Positions 20,582 to 29,877 of a stretch of 64,000 bases of DNA are shown in pieces. A program made the translations under genes and the position numbers. The DNA comes from Betaproteobacteria bacterium (lineage in GTDB: Bacteria > Pseudomonadota > Gammaproteobacteria > Burkholderiales > Burkholderiaceae_D), in NCBI GenBank assembly GCA_025362735.1, contig JANYFL010000071.1, positions 62,001 to 126,000 of the forward strand, in the 5' to 3' direction. Within the stretch, counting starts at the first letter, position 1. Every line of letters starts with the position of its first letter. The notes below the pieces were generated by a model that ran no database searches, was not told where the DNA came from, and saw nothing but the letters and a program-made list of their open reading frames with translations.

Positions 20582-21415
20582 ATGACTATCCTGCGTTGCG
20601 GTCGCTACGAACTTGATCTCAGGCGACCACTGGTGATGGGCATCGTCAACATCACTCCCGATTCGTTTTCTGACGGTGGAAAGAATTTTGATCCTGCCGC
20701 AGCGGTGCAGCATGCACATCGTTTAGTGGAGGAGGGGGCCGATCTCCTCGACCTCGGTGCTGAATCAACCCGGCCTGGTGCAACGGCCTTGCCACTCGAA
20801 GAAGAATGGTCGCGACTGCATCCCGTGCTGGAGGCATTGCGTGATATACCGGTTCCGATATCGGTCGATACCTATAAGCCAGAAGTCATGCGTGCCGCCC
20901 TTGGCCTTGGAGCATCGATGATCAATGATGTTTACGGATTTCGCTTCGATGGTGCGATAGAAGCCGTTGTCGAAAATGACTGTGCGCTTTGCATCATGCA
21001 TATGCAGCGTGATCCACGTACGATGCAGGCTGCGCCACAATATGATGATGTCGTTAGCGAAGTCACTGCATTTCTAAGTGAGCGAGCGATGGTGTTGACG
21101 GAAGCCGGAGTGGATTTGACACGACTGCTCATTGATCCAGGCTTTGGCTTCGGCAAGACAGTAGTGCAAAATTATGGCTTGTTGCGACGGCTGGAAGAAT
21201 TGCAATCAATTGGATTACCGGTATTGGTGGGACTATCTCGCAAGAACATGATTGGTGCTATTACCGGTAAGCCTGTGGCGGAAAGGAGTAGCGCCAGTGT
21301 GTTTGCTGCGATCGAAGCGGCGCGACGGGGTGCCAGAATATTAAGAGTGCATGATGTGGCCGAAACGGTGGATGCCTTGAAGGTGTGGCAGGCTATTAAT
21401 AACGAAAATCACTAA
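20582..21415 (+). CDS. folP: dihydropteroate synthase
   Basis: Condenses p-aminobenzoate with dihydropterin pyrophosphate in folate synthesis; the sulfonamide target. The 277-residue TIM barrel has both family signatures: [15 protein letters not shown] near residue 20 and [15 protein letters not shown] near 55. The phosphate-binding GFGFGKT and [11 protein letters not shown] segments follow. The ATG at 20582 is chosen because the longer frame from 20537 would start before the ftsH terminator hairpin. It is followed by glmM, the common ftsH-folP-glmM order. Confidence 0.96.
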   Translation: MTILRCGRYELDLRRPLVMGIVNITPDSFSDGGKNFDPAAAVQHAHRLVEEGADLLDLGAESTRPGATALPLEEEWSRLHPVLEALRDIPVPISVDTYKPEVMRAALGLGASMINDVYGFRFDGAIEAVVENDCALCIMHMQRDPRTMQAAPQYDDVVSEVTAFLSERAMVLTEAGVDLTRLLIDPGFGFGKTVVQNYGLLRRLEELQSIGLPVLVGLSRKNMIGAITGKPVAERSSASVFAAIEAARRGARILRVHDVAETVDALKVWQAINNENH

Positions 21416-21443
21416 AGTTGAATTTTCAGGGACAGGTTTAACA

Positions 21444-22841
21444 ATGAGCAGAAAATATTTTGGCACCGATGGTGTGCGTGGCCGTGTCGGTGAGGCGCCG
21501 ATTACGCCGGACTTTGTCTTGCGCCTGGGTTATGCAGCCGGACTGGTGCTTGCTCGACAAGCCTCAGGAGAATCGCCTACCGCAACACTGTCCGGTTCTA
21601 CGCCAGTTGGCCAGCCAATCGTGCTGATCGGCAAAGATACGCGCATTTCTGGATACATGCTTGAAGCTGCACTAGAAGCAGGCTTTACCGCGGCAGGAGT
21701 CAGCGTACGCTTGACCGGGCCGATTCCGACGCCTGCAGTCGCTTACCTGACCCGTGCTTTGCGTCTGGCGGCAGGGGTAGTCATCAGTGCTTCACATAAT
21801 CCTTACTACGATAACGGCATCAAGTTTTTTTCGGCACAAGGCACCAAATTGCCGGATGCAATGGAATTGGCAATCGAAGATCAACTGGAACAGCCTTTTA
21901 TTTGTGGCAATTCCGATTCAATTGGCAAAGCGCGTCGGATCAATGATGCAGCGGGCCGTTATATCGAGTTTTGCAAGAGCACTTTTCCCAGTCAGTTTGA
22001 TTTGCGCGGCATGAAGATTGTGGTCGACTGCGCGCATGGTGCGGCTTATCACATCGCCCCGCACGTGTTTCACGAACTCGGTGCTGAAGTCGTGACCATA
22101 GGCGCGAGTCCGAATGGTTTTAATATCAACCAGGATTGCGGTGCCACGCATCCAGAGACTCTGCAACTGGCCGTGCGTTCACACCGTGCTCATCTGGGCA
22201 TTGCTCTGGATGGCGATGCGGATCGCTTGATCATGGCTGACCATACCGGTCGTCTTTATAACGGTGATGAATTGCTGGTCGTGATGGTGCGCGACGGGAT
22301 CGCACAAGGTAAGACTTCCGGCGTCGTGGGCACCTTGATGACCAATCTTGCTGTAGAAAATATTTTTAGAGGCATGGGTGTCGAGTTTGCTCGAGCCAAA
22401 GTCGGTGATCGATACGTGATGGAAATTCTTTCAGAGCGTGGCTGGCTCTGGGGTGGGGAAAGTTCAGGCCATCTGCTTGCACTGGATAAGCACACAACTG
22501 GCGACGGCATCATCAGTGCGCTACAAATTCTGGGTGCCATGCGGCGCAGCGGGCGTAGTTTGAGTGAGCTGACGAATGACATTCGCCTTTATCCGCAGCG
22601 TTTGATCAATATAAAAATCAACAAGAACTTTGATTGGGAGAAACACGAACCATTGCAGCAGGAGCGCAAAGTGGTTGAGACCGATCTGGGCCAGCGTGGT
22701 CGCATTCTGATTCGTCCTTCCGGCACAGAACCTTTATTACGCGTGATGGTCGAAGCCGAGACCGAAGCGATGGCGCGCGATGCTGCCGAGCGTATGGCAG
22801 CCTGTATTCCAAGTACCGAATCCTTAAGCAGCCCGGTCTGA
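21444..22841 (+). CDS. glmM: phosphoglucosamine mutase
   Basis: Interconverts glucosamine 6- and 1-phosphate on the way to UDP-GlcNAc for peptidoglycan and LPS. The 465-residue product has the phosphoserine motif [20 protein letters not shown], the metal-binding loop [13 protein letters not shown], the sugar-binding [12 protein letters not shown] and the phosphate-binding [14 protein letters not shown]. It is about 20 residues longer than the usual 445; the extra Ser/Thr/Gly-rich segment lies near residues 38-56, before [11 protein letters not shown]. The last 18 bases overlap the convergent aquaporin gene. Confidence 0.97.
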   Translation: MSRKYFGTDGVRGRVGEAPITPDFVLRLGYAAGLVLARQASGESPTATLSGSTPVGQPIVLIGKDTRISGYMLEAALEAGFTAAGVSVRLTGPIPTPAVAYLTRALRLAAGVVISASHNPYYDNGIKFFSAQGTKLPDAMELAIEDQLEQPFICGNSDSIGKARRINDAAGRYIEFCKSTFPSQFDLRGMKIVVDCAHGAAYHIAPHVFHELGAEVVTIGASPNGFNINQDCGATHPETLQLAVRSHRAHLGIALDGDADRLIMADHTGRLYNGDELLVVMVRDGIAQGKTSGVVGTLMTNLAVENIFRGMGVEFARAKVGDRYVMEILSERGWLWGGESSGHLLALDKHTTGDGIISALQILGAMRRSGRSLSELTNDIRLYPQRLINIKINKNFDWEKHEPLQQERKVVETDLGQRGRILIRPSGTEPLLRVMVEAETEAMARDAAERMAACIPSTESLSSPV

Positions 22842-23507
22842 AAATAGCCAGTTCGATAAAGCCAGCGCCAACAAGGCTCCAATGATTTGAGCGGCCATGA
22901 ATGCAGGCGCATCTGCTAGCCGTATGCCGGAGAAACTGTCCGTGAAACTGCGTGCAATCGTCACTGCCGGATTCGTGAAAGAAGTCGATGCAGTAAACCA
23001 ATAGGCGGCGGTGATGTATAAGGCCACTGCGCTGGCGACAATCGTTCGAGCCTGCGATTTCAGCGCCAGGATGGTCAGCAGCAAACCGAAAGTTGCAACG
23101 GCTTCCGCAATCCAGAGTCCCGGACTTGAACGCACTTTGACGCCATGTTGAAGCAGCGGCAAATCAAACATGGCGTGCGCAAGTCCAACTCCGGCCAGAC
23201 CACCGACGACTTGTGCGACCAAGAAAAACGGTAGATCACGCCAGGCCAGTTCACGACGTAGCGTCATCACGACTGAAACGACTGAGTTGAAATGCGCTCC
23301 CGAGACGGGCCCGAACATCATGATCAGGCCATATAGCGCACAGCCTGTGGCAATCGCATTGGCAAGTAAAGCTACCCCGATATTGCCGGCAGAGAGGCGC
23401 TCAGCCATGATGCCTGAACCTACCACCGTAGCCAGCAACAATGCAGAACCTAGCGCTTCGGCGGCAATGCGTTTGCTGAGTGAGGGCACAACAAGCGCAG
23501 ATGTCAT
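22824..23507 (-). CDS. aquaglyceroporin-family channel of the arsenic operon (AqpS-like)
   Basis: A 227-residue MIP-family channel with six membrane helices. The second pore motif is intact ([20 protein letters not shown]), but the first NPA is altered to FNSVVS in [13 protein letters not shown]. In rhizobial ars operons an aquaglyceroporin, AqpS, replaces an arsenite pump: ArsC makes arsenite inside and the channel lets it flow out (established for that system). Here it is the last gene of arsR-arsI-arsC and no arsB or acr3 is present, so the same role is inferred. Its start overlaps the arsC stop by four bases. Confidence 0.85.
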   Translation of the reverse strand: MTSALVVPSLSKRIAAEALGSALLLATVVGSGIMAERLSAGNIGVALLANAIATGCALYGLIMMFGPVSGAHFNSVVSVVMTLRRELAWRDLPFFLVAQVVGGLAGVGLAHAMFDLPLLQHGVKVRSSPGLWIAEAVATFGLLLTILALKSQARTIVASAVALYITAAYWFTASTSFTNPAVTIARSFTDSFSGIRLADAPAFMAAQIIGALLALALSNWLFSDRAA

Positions 23508-24001
23508 GACTTGGCCATTGCTCTGGCTTCGCGCTCCAGTGCCATTTTATCCAGCTTGTTGAACGGTAGATTCACCAGCAATTGGATGCGTCGTTGCATT
23601 TCATGCAAGGTGTGTTCAAAGGCGCGTCGTTTTTCTTCATCAGATCCTTCTACCGCAGCCGGATCTGGGTAACCCCAGTGCGCCGTAGCCGGTTGTCCTG
23701 GCCAATAGGGGCAGACCTCATTTGCTGCGTTGTCGCAGACCGTCAGCACCAGATCGAGTTTGGGCGCATCGGGCGTGGCAAACTCATCCCAGCTCTTGCT
23801 GCGTAAACCATCAATCGGTAGACGTGCTTTTTGCAATACTTCTAGGGAGAAGGGGTTGACCTCACCCTTCGGCTGACTGCCCGCTGAATAGGCACGAAAT
23901 TTCGGACTACCGAAATGGTTGAGAAGGGCTTCGCCCAGAATACTGCGCGCCGAATTGCCGGTACATAAAAAAAGCACGTTATAAATGCGATCAGACATCA
24001 A
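23504..24001 (-). CDS. arsC: arsenate reductase, low-molecular-weight phosphatase type
   Basis: Reduces arsenate to arsenite. The 165-residue protein has the phosphatase-like loop VLFLCTGNSARS with the first catalytic Cys, and later Cys residues in LTVCDNAANEVCPYWPG, where the second and third redox Cys of thioredoxin-linked ArsC are expected. YSAGSQP and HWGYPDPA are typical. This is the LMW-PTP type, not the glutaredoxin-linked E. coli type. It lies between arsI and the aquaporin gene, overlapping the latter by four bases. Confidence 0.93.
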   Translation of the reverse strand: MMSDRIYNVLFLCTGNSARSILGEALLNHFGSPKFRAYSAGSQPKGEVNPFSLEVLQKARLPIDGLRSKSWDEFATPDAPKLDLVLTVCDNAANEVCPYWPGQPATAHWGYPDPAAVEGSDEEKRRAFEHTLHEMQRRIQLLVNLPFNKLDKMALEREARAMAKS

Positions 24002-24026
24002 TGTCTCCAGAAAGAAAGGGATGCGT

Positions 24027-24530
24027 TCAGCAGCATGAAGATGAGGCGTTCTTGACGGGGATACTGAGAGGTTTTCCTCTCGGGATTTCGGCGCTACGGG
24101 GCGAACAACAAGCAGCGTCTGCTGGGGTGGTGGATGAATCGATCAAGTTCGCGTTATTGAAAGTCGGAATTGACCCCAGTGTGTGATAAGCCTCCCATGC
24201 AATCCCTTGCGGATCGGTGATCCAGTGTTTGTCGGAGCGGGCATAGCAGCAGTTACTTCCCGGTTCGGATATGACGCTACTGGCATCTGCTGCGTCATAA
24301 CGTGTTTTGAGCGCGTCAAGATCATCGGCCAGTTCGACCTGAATTCCGAGATGGTCAATGCCCGCCTTGGCACCACGCGCTGAAATCGCGAAGTTGATGT
24401 GTGGATCGTCGAGCATCCATTTGGCGTAATCGATTTCAAGCACTGTTGGTGAGGCATTGAACAGGGCGCTGTAGAAAGCAATGTTCTTTTGCAGATTGTC
24501 GACGGACATGTGAACGTGAAAGCGGTTCAT
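24027..24530 (-). CDS. arsI: ArsI-like C-As lyase (vicinal oxygen chelate fold)
   Basis: Non-heme Fe(II) dioxygenase that cleaves the carbon-arsenic bond of trivalent methylarsenicals and aromatic arsenicals. The 167-residue product has the ArsI features: vicinal cysteines Cys94-Cys95 in GSNCCYARSDKHWITDPQG, and candidate metal ligands His5, His60 and Glu113. These positions are within two residues of those reported for characterised ArsI enzymes. The ATG at 24530 follows AAGGA; a longer frame is rejected. The C-terminal tail contains two further Cys pairs (AACC and SSSCC). CadI-type proteins are related, but the ars context favours ArsI. Confidence 0.87.
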   Translation of the reverse strand: MNRFHVHMSVDNLQKNIAFYSALFNASPTVLEIDYAKWMLDDPHINFAISARGAKAGIDHLGIQVELADDLDALKTRYDAADASSVISEPGSNCCYARSDKHWITDPQGIAWEAYHTLGSIPTFNNANLIDSSTTPADAACCSPRSAEIPRGKPLSIPVKNASSSCC

Positions 24531-24568
24531 TGGGTATTCCTTTGAAAAAGCTTGGTTAACCGTGGAAG

Positions 24569-24898
24569 TCAGTTGCACTCGGTACTACACAGGGTTTTTG
24601 TTGGCATACAAACATTGCCGCCACAACAGTTTTCGGTCAGGTAAGCCATCAGGGTATTCATATGGTTGTAATCGGCCGAGTAGAAAATAAAACGACCATC
24701 ATTGCGGCTGACAATCAGACCCGCATGACTGAGGGCCTTGAGGTGAAATGAAAGTGAAGTCGGTGCCAGCTGCAACTGTTCGGCAATTGCACCCGCTGCC
24801 ATACCTCCTGGACCCGCTGCGATCAAAGCCCGAAAAACTTGCAGGCGTGAGGCCTGAGCTAATGCAGCAAGGGTTGAGACGGCTTGAGATTCATTCAT
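24569..24898 (-). CDS. arsR: ArsR-family arsenic-responsive repressor
   Basis: A 109-residue winged-helix repressor that should release DNA on binding trivalent arsenic. The recognition region is LQLAPTSLSFHLKALSHAGL, followed by the wing IVSRNDGRFIFYSADYNHMN. Cysteines for metalloid binding are at the C-terminal end (TENCCGGNVCMP and TLCSTECN), not in the alpha-3 ELCVCDL motif of E. coli ArsR, so this is a C-terminal-site type. It is the first gene of the operon, and a dyad lies over its own promoter, implying autorepression. Confidence 0.93.
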   Translation of the reverse strand: MNESQAVSTLAALAQASRLQVFRALIAAGPGGMAAGAIAEQLQLAPTSLSFHLKALSHAGLIVSRNDGRFIFYSADYNHMNTLMAYLTENCCGGNVCMPTKTLCSTECN

Positions 24899-24904
24899 TT
24901 CATT

Positions 24905-24953
24905 ATTTCCACAATTGTTGAAATATTGTATTGAATGGCTCGATTTTCTGCAA
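24905..24953 (-). promoter_or_regulatory. ars operon promoter with overlapping ArsR operator
   Basis: On the minus strand TTGCAG (24953-24948) and TACAAT (24930-24925) are separated by exactly 17 bases, a good sigma-70 promoter. Directly downstream, ATTTCAACAATTGTGGAAAT (24924-24905) is a 20-base dyad with one mismatch per half, ending six bases before the arsR start. It is the probable ArsR binding site and would also cover the ribosome-binding region. Confidence 0.65.
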
Positions 24954-25004
24954 GCCTTGATTCAGCTGCTAGCGAATAAGGCATATATGACAAGATTTCA
25001 TACA

Positions 25005-25038
25005 CTGTCACTTTCTTGTCATACATCACCCGTAGGAT
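25005..25038 (+). promoter_or_regulatory. Pho box and -10 of the pst operon
   Basis: CTGTCACTTTCTTGTCAT (25005-25022) matches the PhoB box pattern of two CTGTCAT-like repeats with 11-base phasing. A TAGGAT -10 at 25033-25038 follows 11 bases after the second TTGTCA, the usual spacing when a Pho box replaces the -35. This predicts induction of pstS by phosphate limitation through PhoB-PhoR. Confidence 0.75.
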
Positions 25039-25106
25039 TCGCATGTTTCTCTAAATTTTAATTGTTTGCCCTGCTGTTTTCTATTCATTAATTGAGGATG
25101 ACCACG

Positions 25107-26153
25107 ATGAAATTCATGTTTAAAACTGCCATTGCGGGTCTTGGCCTGGCGATTGGGATGACGACCGGCTTGGCTTCGGCTGCAGAAATTACCGGCGCTG
25201 GCGCAAGCTTCCCCGCGCCGATTTATTCCAAGTGGGCAGATGCCTACAACAAGGCGACTGGCAACAAGCTGAATTACCAGTCGATTGGTTCTTCAGGTGG
25301 AATGAAGCAAATCGAGGCAAAAACCGTTGACTTCGGCGCTTCTGATGCGCCTCTTAAACCAGAAGATCTCGACGCCAAAGGCTTGGTGCAGTTTCCCACG
25401 GTGATCGGTGGCATCGTGCCGATTTTCAATCTGCCTGGCATCGAAGCGGGCAAGCTGCGTTTGTCCGGTAAAGTCCTTGGCGACATCTTCCTTGGCAAAA
25501 TTACGAAATGGGATGATGCCGCTCTGAAAGCGCTGAATCCAGGTCTGAATTTGCCAGACACCGCGATTGCTGTTGTGCGTCGCGCTGATGGTTCGGGTAC
25601 ATCTTTCAATTTCACCAATTACCTGTCCAAAGTTAACGAAGAGTGGAAGACCAAAGTCGGTGAAGGTACGACTGTGAGCTGGCCGGTTGGCTTGGGCGGC
25701 AAGGGCAATGAAGGTGTATCTGCATTTGTGCAGCGTCTGCCTGGCGCAATCGGTTATGTTGAATATGCCTATGCCAAGCAATCGAAGCTGCCTTACGCGT
25801 CAATGCAAAATTCTGCAGGCAATTTCGTGTTGCCCGATGACCTGACCTTCAAGGCTGCTGCTGCAGGTGCCGATTGGGAAAAAAGCAAGTACTACGTCAT
25901 CTTGACCGATCAACCTGGTAAAGACACTTGGCCCATCGCTGCTTCGACTTTCATCATGATGCACAAAGTGCAAGACAAGCCAGCTCAAGCAACCGCAGTC
26001 TTGAAGTTCTTTGATTGGGCTTATGCCAATGGAGCACAGTCTGCTGCTGATCTCGACTATGTGCCGCTGCCCGATGCATTGACCAAATCGATTCGTGCGA
26101 CCTGGAGCAAAGAGCTGAAAGATGCTTCGGGTAAACCGGTGGCAATGAAGTAG
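25107..26153 (+). CDS. pstS: periplasmic phosphate-binding protein PstS
   Basis: Captures phosphate in the periplasm for the Pst ABC importer. The 348-residue precursor has a signal peptide ending around [10 protein letters not shown]. The mature protein shows [20 protein letters not shown], the phosphate-site segments [10 protein letters not shown] and DFGASDAPL, and the conserved [18 protein letters not shown] with Arg and Asp ligands. The ATG at 25107 follows GAGGAT; a TTG five codons upstream is less likely. A Pho box lies upstream and a hairpin separates it from pstC. Arsenate could enter by the same route, which fits the neighbouring ars operon. Confidence 0.96.
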   Translation: MKFMFKTAIAGLGLAIGMTTGLASAAEITGAGASFPAPIYSKWADAYNKATGNKLNYQSIGSSGGMKQIEAKTVDFGASDAPLKPEDLDAKGLVQFPTVIGGIVPIFNLPGIEAGKLRLSGKVLGDIFLGKITKWDDAALKALNPGLNLPDTAIAVVRRADGSGTSFNFTNYLSKVNEEWKTKVGEGTTVSWPVGLGGKGNEGVSAFVQRLPGAIGYVEYAYAKQSKLPYASMQNSAGNFVLPDDLTFKAAAAGADWEKSKYYVILTDQPGKDTWPIAASTFIMMHKVQDKPAQATAVLKFFDWAYANGAQSAADLDYVPLPDALTKSIRATWSKELKDASGKPVAMK

Positions 26154-26231
26154 TCAGGCACGCATCAAATGTGCGAGTCAATGCGTATTCGCACAGTCGT
26201 CGAATCATCAAGTAAAATCATCCTGAGTCCA

Positions 26232-26266
26232 ACACATCCGGCGTGTAAATGCCGGATGTGTTTCTG
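26232..26266 (+). terminator. intercistronic hairpin between pstS and pstC
   Basis: ACACATCCGGC (26232-26242) and GCCGGATGTGT (26251-26261) form a perfect 11-base stem with an eight-base loop, followed by TTCTGTT. The T-run is weak, so it probably acts as an attenuator or 3'-end stabiliser that makes pstS more abundant than the membrane subunits. Confidence 0.7.
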
Positions 26267-26280
26267 TTGAAAGAAATCCG

Positions 26281-27297
26281 ATGGACGCCGCCACAGCCCT
26301 GTCTTTTCCACAAGCTGAACAAACTAAAACCCATCAGCCCGCACCGAAAAATACTGTGAGAGACAGAACTGGACTCGGCGACGCGATCTTCTTCAATCTG
26401 ACTCGCGTTGCAGCGTTGTTTACTTTACTGCTGCTGGCCGGGATCATCGTTTCCCTTATTATCAGTTCCTGGGCATCGATTGTTCAGTTTGGGCTTTCTT
26501 TTTTATATACATCTGAGTGGGATCCACCTGCTCAGAAATTTGGTGCGCTGGTTCCCATCTACGGCACCATCGTTACGTCCCTGATCGCGCTGATGATTGC
26601 TGTGCCGGTTAGTTTTGGCATTGCCATTTTTCTGACAGAGCTTTCCCCATTGTGGCTGCGCCGTCCGCTTGGCGTTGCGATTGAATTGCTCGCAGCCATT
26701 CCCAGTATCGTTTACGGCATGTGGGGGCTACTGGTTTTTTCCCCTGTATTCGCAACTTATATTCAGGTTCCCTTAGGCGCGACTTTGGGCAAGCTGCCTT
26801 TGATTGGTGCGCTGTTTGCTGGTCCACCGATTGGCATCGGCCTGCTGTGTGCGGGGATCATTCTCGCCATCATGATCATTCCCTTCATCGCGTCCGTCAT
26901 GCGGGATGTATTTGAAGTGACACCGGCCTTGCTGAAGGAATCGGTTTACGGTCTCGGTGGCACGACTTGGGAAGTGGTCTGGAAAGTGGTGTTGCCTTAC
27001 ACCAAGACCGGCGTCATCGGTGGTGTGATGCTCGGACTGGGTCGTGCACTTGGTGAAACCATGGCGGTGACTTTTGTTATTGGCAACACGAATTTTCTCA
27101 ACGATATCTCGCTGTTCTCACCGGGCAACTCGATCACTTCTGCACTGGCCAATGAATTCGCTGAGGCTGATCCGGGCTTGCATACTTCAGCCTTGATCGA
27201 ACTGGGCCTTGTGCTGTTCTTTATTACATTCCTGGTATTGGCAGCCTCCAAATTGCTGTTGATGAAATTGCAGGCCAGTGAAGGGAAAAAATCATGA
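26281..27297 (+). CDS. pstC: phosphate ABC transporter permease PstC
   Basis: Inner-membrane permease subunit, 338 residues, with about six helices. The N-terminal 40 residues are polar and cytoplasmic, then [19 protein letters not shown] is the first helix. The large loop after [19 protein letters not shown] and the EAA-type cytoplasmic motif around [20 protein letters not shown] (contact with PstB) identify Pst[17 protein letters not shown] is also characteristic. Its stop overlaps the pstA start by four bases. Confidence 0.96.
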   Translation: MDAATALSFPQAEQTKTHQPAPKNTVRDRTGLGDAIFFNLTRVAALFTLLLLAGIIVSLIISSWASIVQFGLSFLYTSEWDPPAQKFGALVPIYGTIVTSLIALMIAVPVSFGIAIFLTELSPLWLRRPLGVAIELLAAIPSIVYGMWGLLVFSPVFATYIQVPLGATLGKLPLIGALFAGPPIGIGLLCAGIILAIMIIPFIASVMRDVFEVTPALLKESVYGLGGTTWEVVWKVVLPYTKTGVIGGVMLGLGRALGETMAVTFVIGNTNFLNDISLFSPGNSITSALANEFAEADPGLHTSALIELGLVLFFITFLVLAASKLLLMKLQASEGKKS

Positions 27298-28142
27298 GCC
27301 GTGAAGCGATTTTCGGACGGCGCAAACTGATCAACAGGATTGCTCTGACCCTCTCGTTGGCTGCAATGGCCTTCGGTTTGTTCTGGCTCGTTTGGATTTT
27401 GATTACGACCATTTCGCTTGGTGTGGGTGGCCTTTCTTTAGACTTGTTTACTCAGATGACCCCGGCTCCTAACGAACCTGGAGGTGGACTGGCCAATGCA
27501 ATTTTTGGCTCATTTGTAATGGTTTTACTGGCTACTTTTGTAGGTACGCCAATTGGAGTTCTTGCCGGAATTTACCTCGCCGAATATAGCGAGAGAGGCT
27601 GGCTTGGTCCGGTTACGCGTTTCATTAATGACATTCTATTGTCAGCACCCTCCATTGTGATTGGCTTGTTTGTCTATGCCGTTTTTGTATCGCGCATGAA
27701 AAGTTTTTCGGGTTATGCCGGCATTATTGCTCTGGCATTAATTGTTATTCCAGTCGTCGTGCGCACCACGGAAAACATGCTGCGACTGATTCCCAATACC
27801 TTGCGTGAAGCAGCTTACGCACTCGGCACGCCGAAGTGGAAAGTCATCCTCGCGATTACCCTCAAGGCAGCACAGGCAGGCGTGATCACAGGCATCTTGC
27901 TCGCAGTCGCGCGTATCGCCGGTGAGACAGCGCCTCTACTGTTTACCGCTCTCTCTAACCAGTTCTGGAGCATGGATCTGGGTAAGCCCATGGCTAATCT
28001 ACCGGTCACGATCTTCAAGTTCGCGATGAGCCCGTTCAAGGAATGGCAGGAACTGGCCTGGGCTGGTGTATTCCTGATCACCATGGGCGTATTGGCGATC
28101 AACATCGTTGCACGAACCTTCTTCAAGAAACAGAACGGATAA
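27294..28142 (+). CDS. pstA: phosphate ABC transporter permease PstA
   Basis: Second permease subunit, 282 residues, six helices. Diagnostic segments are [35 protein letters not shown], the EAA loop [20 protein letters not shown] and [20 protein letters not shown]. The start overlaps the pstC stop (ATGA) and pstB begins two bases after its stop, so the three transport genes are translated as a unit. Confidence 0.96.
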   Translation: MSREAIFGRRKLINRIALTLSLAAMAFGLFWLVWILITTISLGVGGLSLDLFTQMTPAPNEPGGGLANAIFGSFVMVLLATFVGTPIGVLAGIYLAEYSERGWLGPVTRFINDILLSAPSIVIGLFVYAVFVSRMKSFSGYAGIIALALIVIPVVVRTTENMLRLIPNTLREAAYALGTPKWKVILAITLKAAQAGVITGILLAVARIAGETAPLLFTALSNQFWSMDLGKPMANLPVTIFKFAMSPFKEWQELAWAGVFLITMGVLAINIVARTFFKKQNG

Positions 28143-28143
28143 C

Positions 28144-28932
28144 ATGACTACTTCAACTGCCCAGAATGGCGCCGCACTCAAGCCGAAGCTCCACGTCAAC
28201 AATCTGAATTTCTATTACGGAAAATTTCATGCACTGAAGAACGTTTCTCTTAATATTCCAGAGAAAAAAGTCACCGCTTTCATCGGGCCATCCGGTTGCG
28301 GCAAGTCGACTTTGCTGCGCACTTTCAATCGCATGTATGAGCTTTATCCCGAGCAGCGTGCTGAAGGTGAAATCAATCTCGATGGCGAGAATCTGTTGAC
28401 CACCAAAAAAGATGTTGCCCTGATCCGCGCCAAAGTGGGCATGGTGTTCCAGAAGCCAACGCCATTTCCGATGTCGATCTACGACAATATCGCTTTCGGA
28501 GTGAAGCTGTTTGAGAATCTGTCCAAAGGCGAAATGGATGAGCGTGTGGAATGGGCGCTTTCTAAGGCCGCGTTATGGAACGAAGTTAAAGACAAGCTGC
28601 AACAAAGCGGCAGCGGTCTATCAGGTGGTCAGCAGCAACGTCTGTGCATTGCTCGCGGTGTAGCAATCAAGCCCGAGGTTCTTCTTCTTGATGAGCCATG
28701 TTCGGCGCTCGATCCGATTTCAACCGCCAAGATTGAAGAGCTGATCGACGAACTGAAAGCTGACTACACCGTTGTCATCGTGACCCACAACATGCAACAG
28801 GCGGCGCGCTGTTCCGATTTCACAGCCTATATGTATCTGGGAGAGTTGATCGAATTTGGCGATACCGACCAGATTTTTATCAAGCCGACCAAGAAGGCGA
28901 CTGAAGACTACATTACGGGCCGCTTCGGTTAA
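28144..28932 (+). CDS. pstB: phosphate ABC transporter ATP-binding protein PstB
   Basis: ATPase of the Pst importer, 262 residues. It has Walker [10 protein letters not shown] (about residue 47), the Q-loop in [17 protein letters not shown], the signature [13 protein letters not shown] (about 160) and Walker [15 protein letters not shown], with the switch His in [10 protein letters not shown]. The ATG at 28144 is two bases after pstA; a longer frame would overlap pstA. No phoU follows: the operon ends at a strong terminator. Confidence 0.97.
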   Translation: MTTSTAQNGAALKPKLHVNNLNFYYGKFHALKNVSLNIPEKKVTAFIGPSGCGKSTLLRTFNRMYELYPEQRAEGEINLDGENLLTTKKDVALIRAKVGMVFQKPTPFPMSIYDNIAFGVKLFENLSKGEMDERVEWALSKAALWNEVKDKLQQSGSGLSGGQQQRLCIARGVAIKPEVLLLDEPCSALDPISTAKIEELIDELKADYTVVIVTHNMQQAARCSDFTAYMYLGELIEFGDTDQIFIKPTKKATEDYITGRFG

Positions 28933-28951
28933 TCGGATCGTTCCCAGATTT

Positions 28952-28990
28952 AAGCCGTTCGCGAAGGAATTCGCGAACGGCTTTTTTCAT
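28952..28990 (+). terminator. rho-independent terminator after pstB
   Basis: AAGCCGTTCGCGAA (28952-28965) pairs perfectly with TTCGCGAACGGCTT (28970-28983) around a four-base GGAA loop, followed by a T-run. It ends the pstSCAB operon 20 bases after pstB. Confidence 0.92.
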
Positions 28991-29004
28991 GCTATTTTCA
29001 ATTC

Positions 29005-29415
29005 ATGTACAAATCAATTTTAGTCATGCTGACGTTCTTATTGCTGGGGGCTTGCACTAAGAATCAATTGCCTAAGGCCGAGTTACCGGTGTTTGCTTCA
29101 ATTACGGGCAGTCTCAGTTATCGTCAGCGCCTCGTATTGCCGCCAGAAGCAATTGTCATTGTCCAGTTGGAGGACGTGACGGTTTCAGACAAGCCGCAAA
29201 TTCTGGCCGAACAGCGTCTGGAACGTCCCGGTCAGGTACCCATTCCTTTTGATTTGCGATACGACAGTCGAGCGATTAATCCCAGCCACCAATACAGAGT
29301 CAGCGCCCGTATCCTGCGCGGCCCCCGAGTCTTGTTTATGGACGATCAAAATACATTGGTACTGACCCAGGGTCATCCAGCAAAGGTCGAAATGATCCTC
29401 AGGTTAGAGCCTTAA
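29005..29415 (+). CDS. YbaY-family lipoprotein
   Basis: A 136-residue outer-membrane or periplasmic lipoprotein. The lipobox is LLGAC (acylated Cys about residue 17). The mature part has the YbaY fold signature: ITGSLSYRQRLVLPPEAIVI, VQLEDVTVSD and GQVPIPFDLRYDSRAINPSH. YbaY-like domains are found in heat-stable secreted or envelope proteins of unknown role. It lies alone between the pst terminator and the tRNA cluster and begins soon after the terminator. Confidence 0.85.
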   Translation: MYKSILVMLTFLLLGACTKNQLPKAELPVFASITGSLSYRQRLVLPPEAIVIVQLEDVTVSDKPQILAEQRLERPGQVPIPFDLRYDSRAINPSHQYRVSARILRGPRVLFMDDQNTLVLTQGHPAKVEMILRLEP

Positions 29416-29459
29416 AATGAAAATAAATCGAATCTTCATGGCAAGTTCGTGCTTTCAGT

Positions 29460-29488
29460 TTGACCGCAGCACCTTGCCCCAGTATCAT
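29460..29488 (+). promoter_or_regulatory. promoter of the tRNA cluster
   Basis: TTGACC (29460-29465) and TATCAT (29483-29488) are separated by 17 bases and lie 10 bases before the mature 5' end of tRNA-Pro. It is the probable sigma-70 promoter for the three-tRNA transcript. Confidence 0.7.
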
Positions 29489-29498
29489 TGCGGTCTTT

Positions 29499-29575
29499 CG
29501 GGGCGTAGCGTAGTCTGGTAGCGCGCCTGCTTTGGGAGCAGGATGTCGGGAGTTCGAATCTCTCCGCCCCGACCA
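29499..29575 (+). tRNA. tRNA-Pro (anticodon TGG)
   Basis: Cloverleaf of 77 bases with encoded CCA. Acceptor CGGGGCG pairs with CGCCCCG, the anticodon loop reads CTTTGGGAG with TGG as the anticodon, and the T arm contains GTTCGAATC. First of three tRNA genes in one probable transcript. Confidence 0.95.
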
Positions 29576-29604
29576 GATTCAGTCAGACCTTGTGGATCGC
29601 CCGA

Positions 29605-29681
29605 CTGCCCGTAGCTCAATTGGATAGAGCACCAGCCTTCTAAGCTGGGGGTTGTGGGTTCGATTCCCGCCGGGCAGGCCA
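29605..29681 (+). tRNA. tRNA-Arg (anticodon TCT)
   Basis: Cloverleaf of 77 bases with encoded CCA. Acceptor CTGCCCG pairs with CGGGCAG, the anticodon loop is CTTCTAA with TCT as the anticodon, and the T arm has GTTCGATTC. It decodes the AGA/AGG codons. Confidence 0.94.
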
Positions 29682-29731
29682 GAGTTCCCCTTTGGTTGTT
29701 CGCATTCGCCGCTCGGCGAATGTTCTTGATG

Positions 29732-29807
29732 GTGGCTGTAGCTCAGTTGGTAGAGTCCCGGATTGTGATTCCGGTTGTCGTGGGTTCGAGTCCCATCAGC
29801 CACCCCA
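29732..29807 (+). tRNA. tRNA-His (anticodon GTG)
   Basis: Cloverleaf with acceptor GTGGCTG pairing with CAGCCAC and encoded CCA. The preceding G at 29731 is positioned to be the G-1 identity base opposite C73. Anticodon GTG in TTGTGAT; T arm GTTCGAGTC. Confidence 0.95.
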
Positions 29808-29877
29808 GTAGCTAAAACTCAGCATTGATGCAGTTGTCCAAGGAGTGTCAGTGCATGATTTCCTATTGAGGCCGCTT

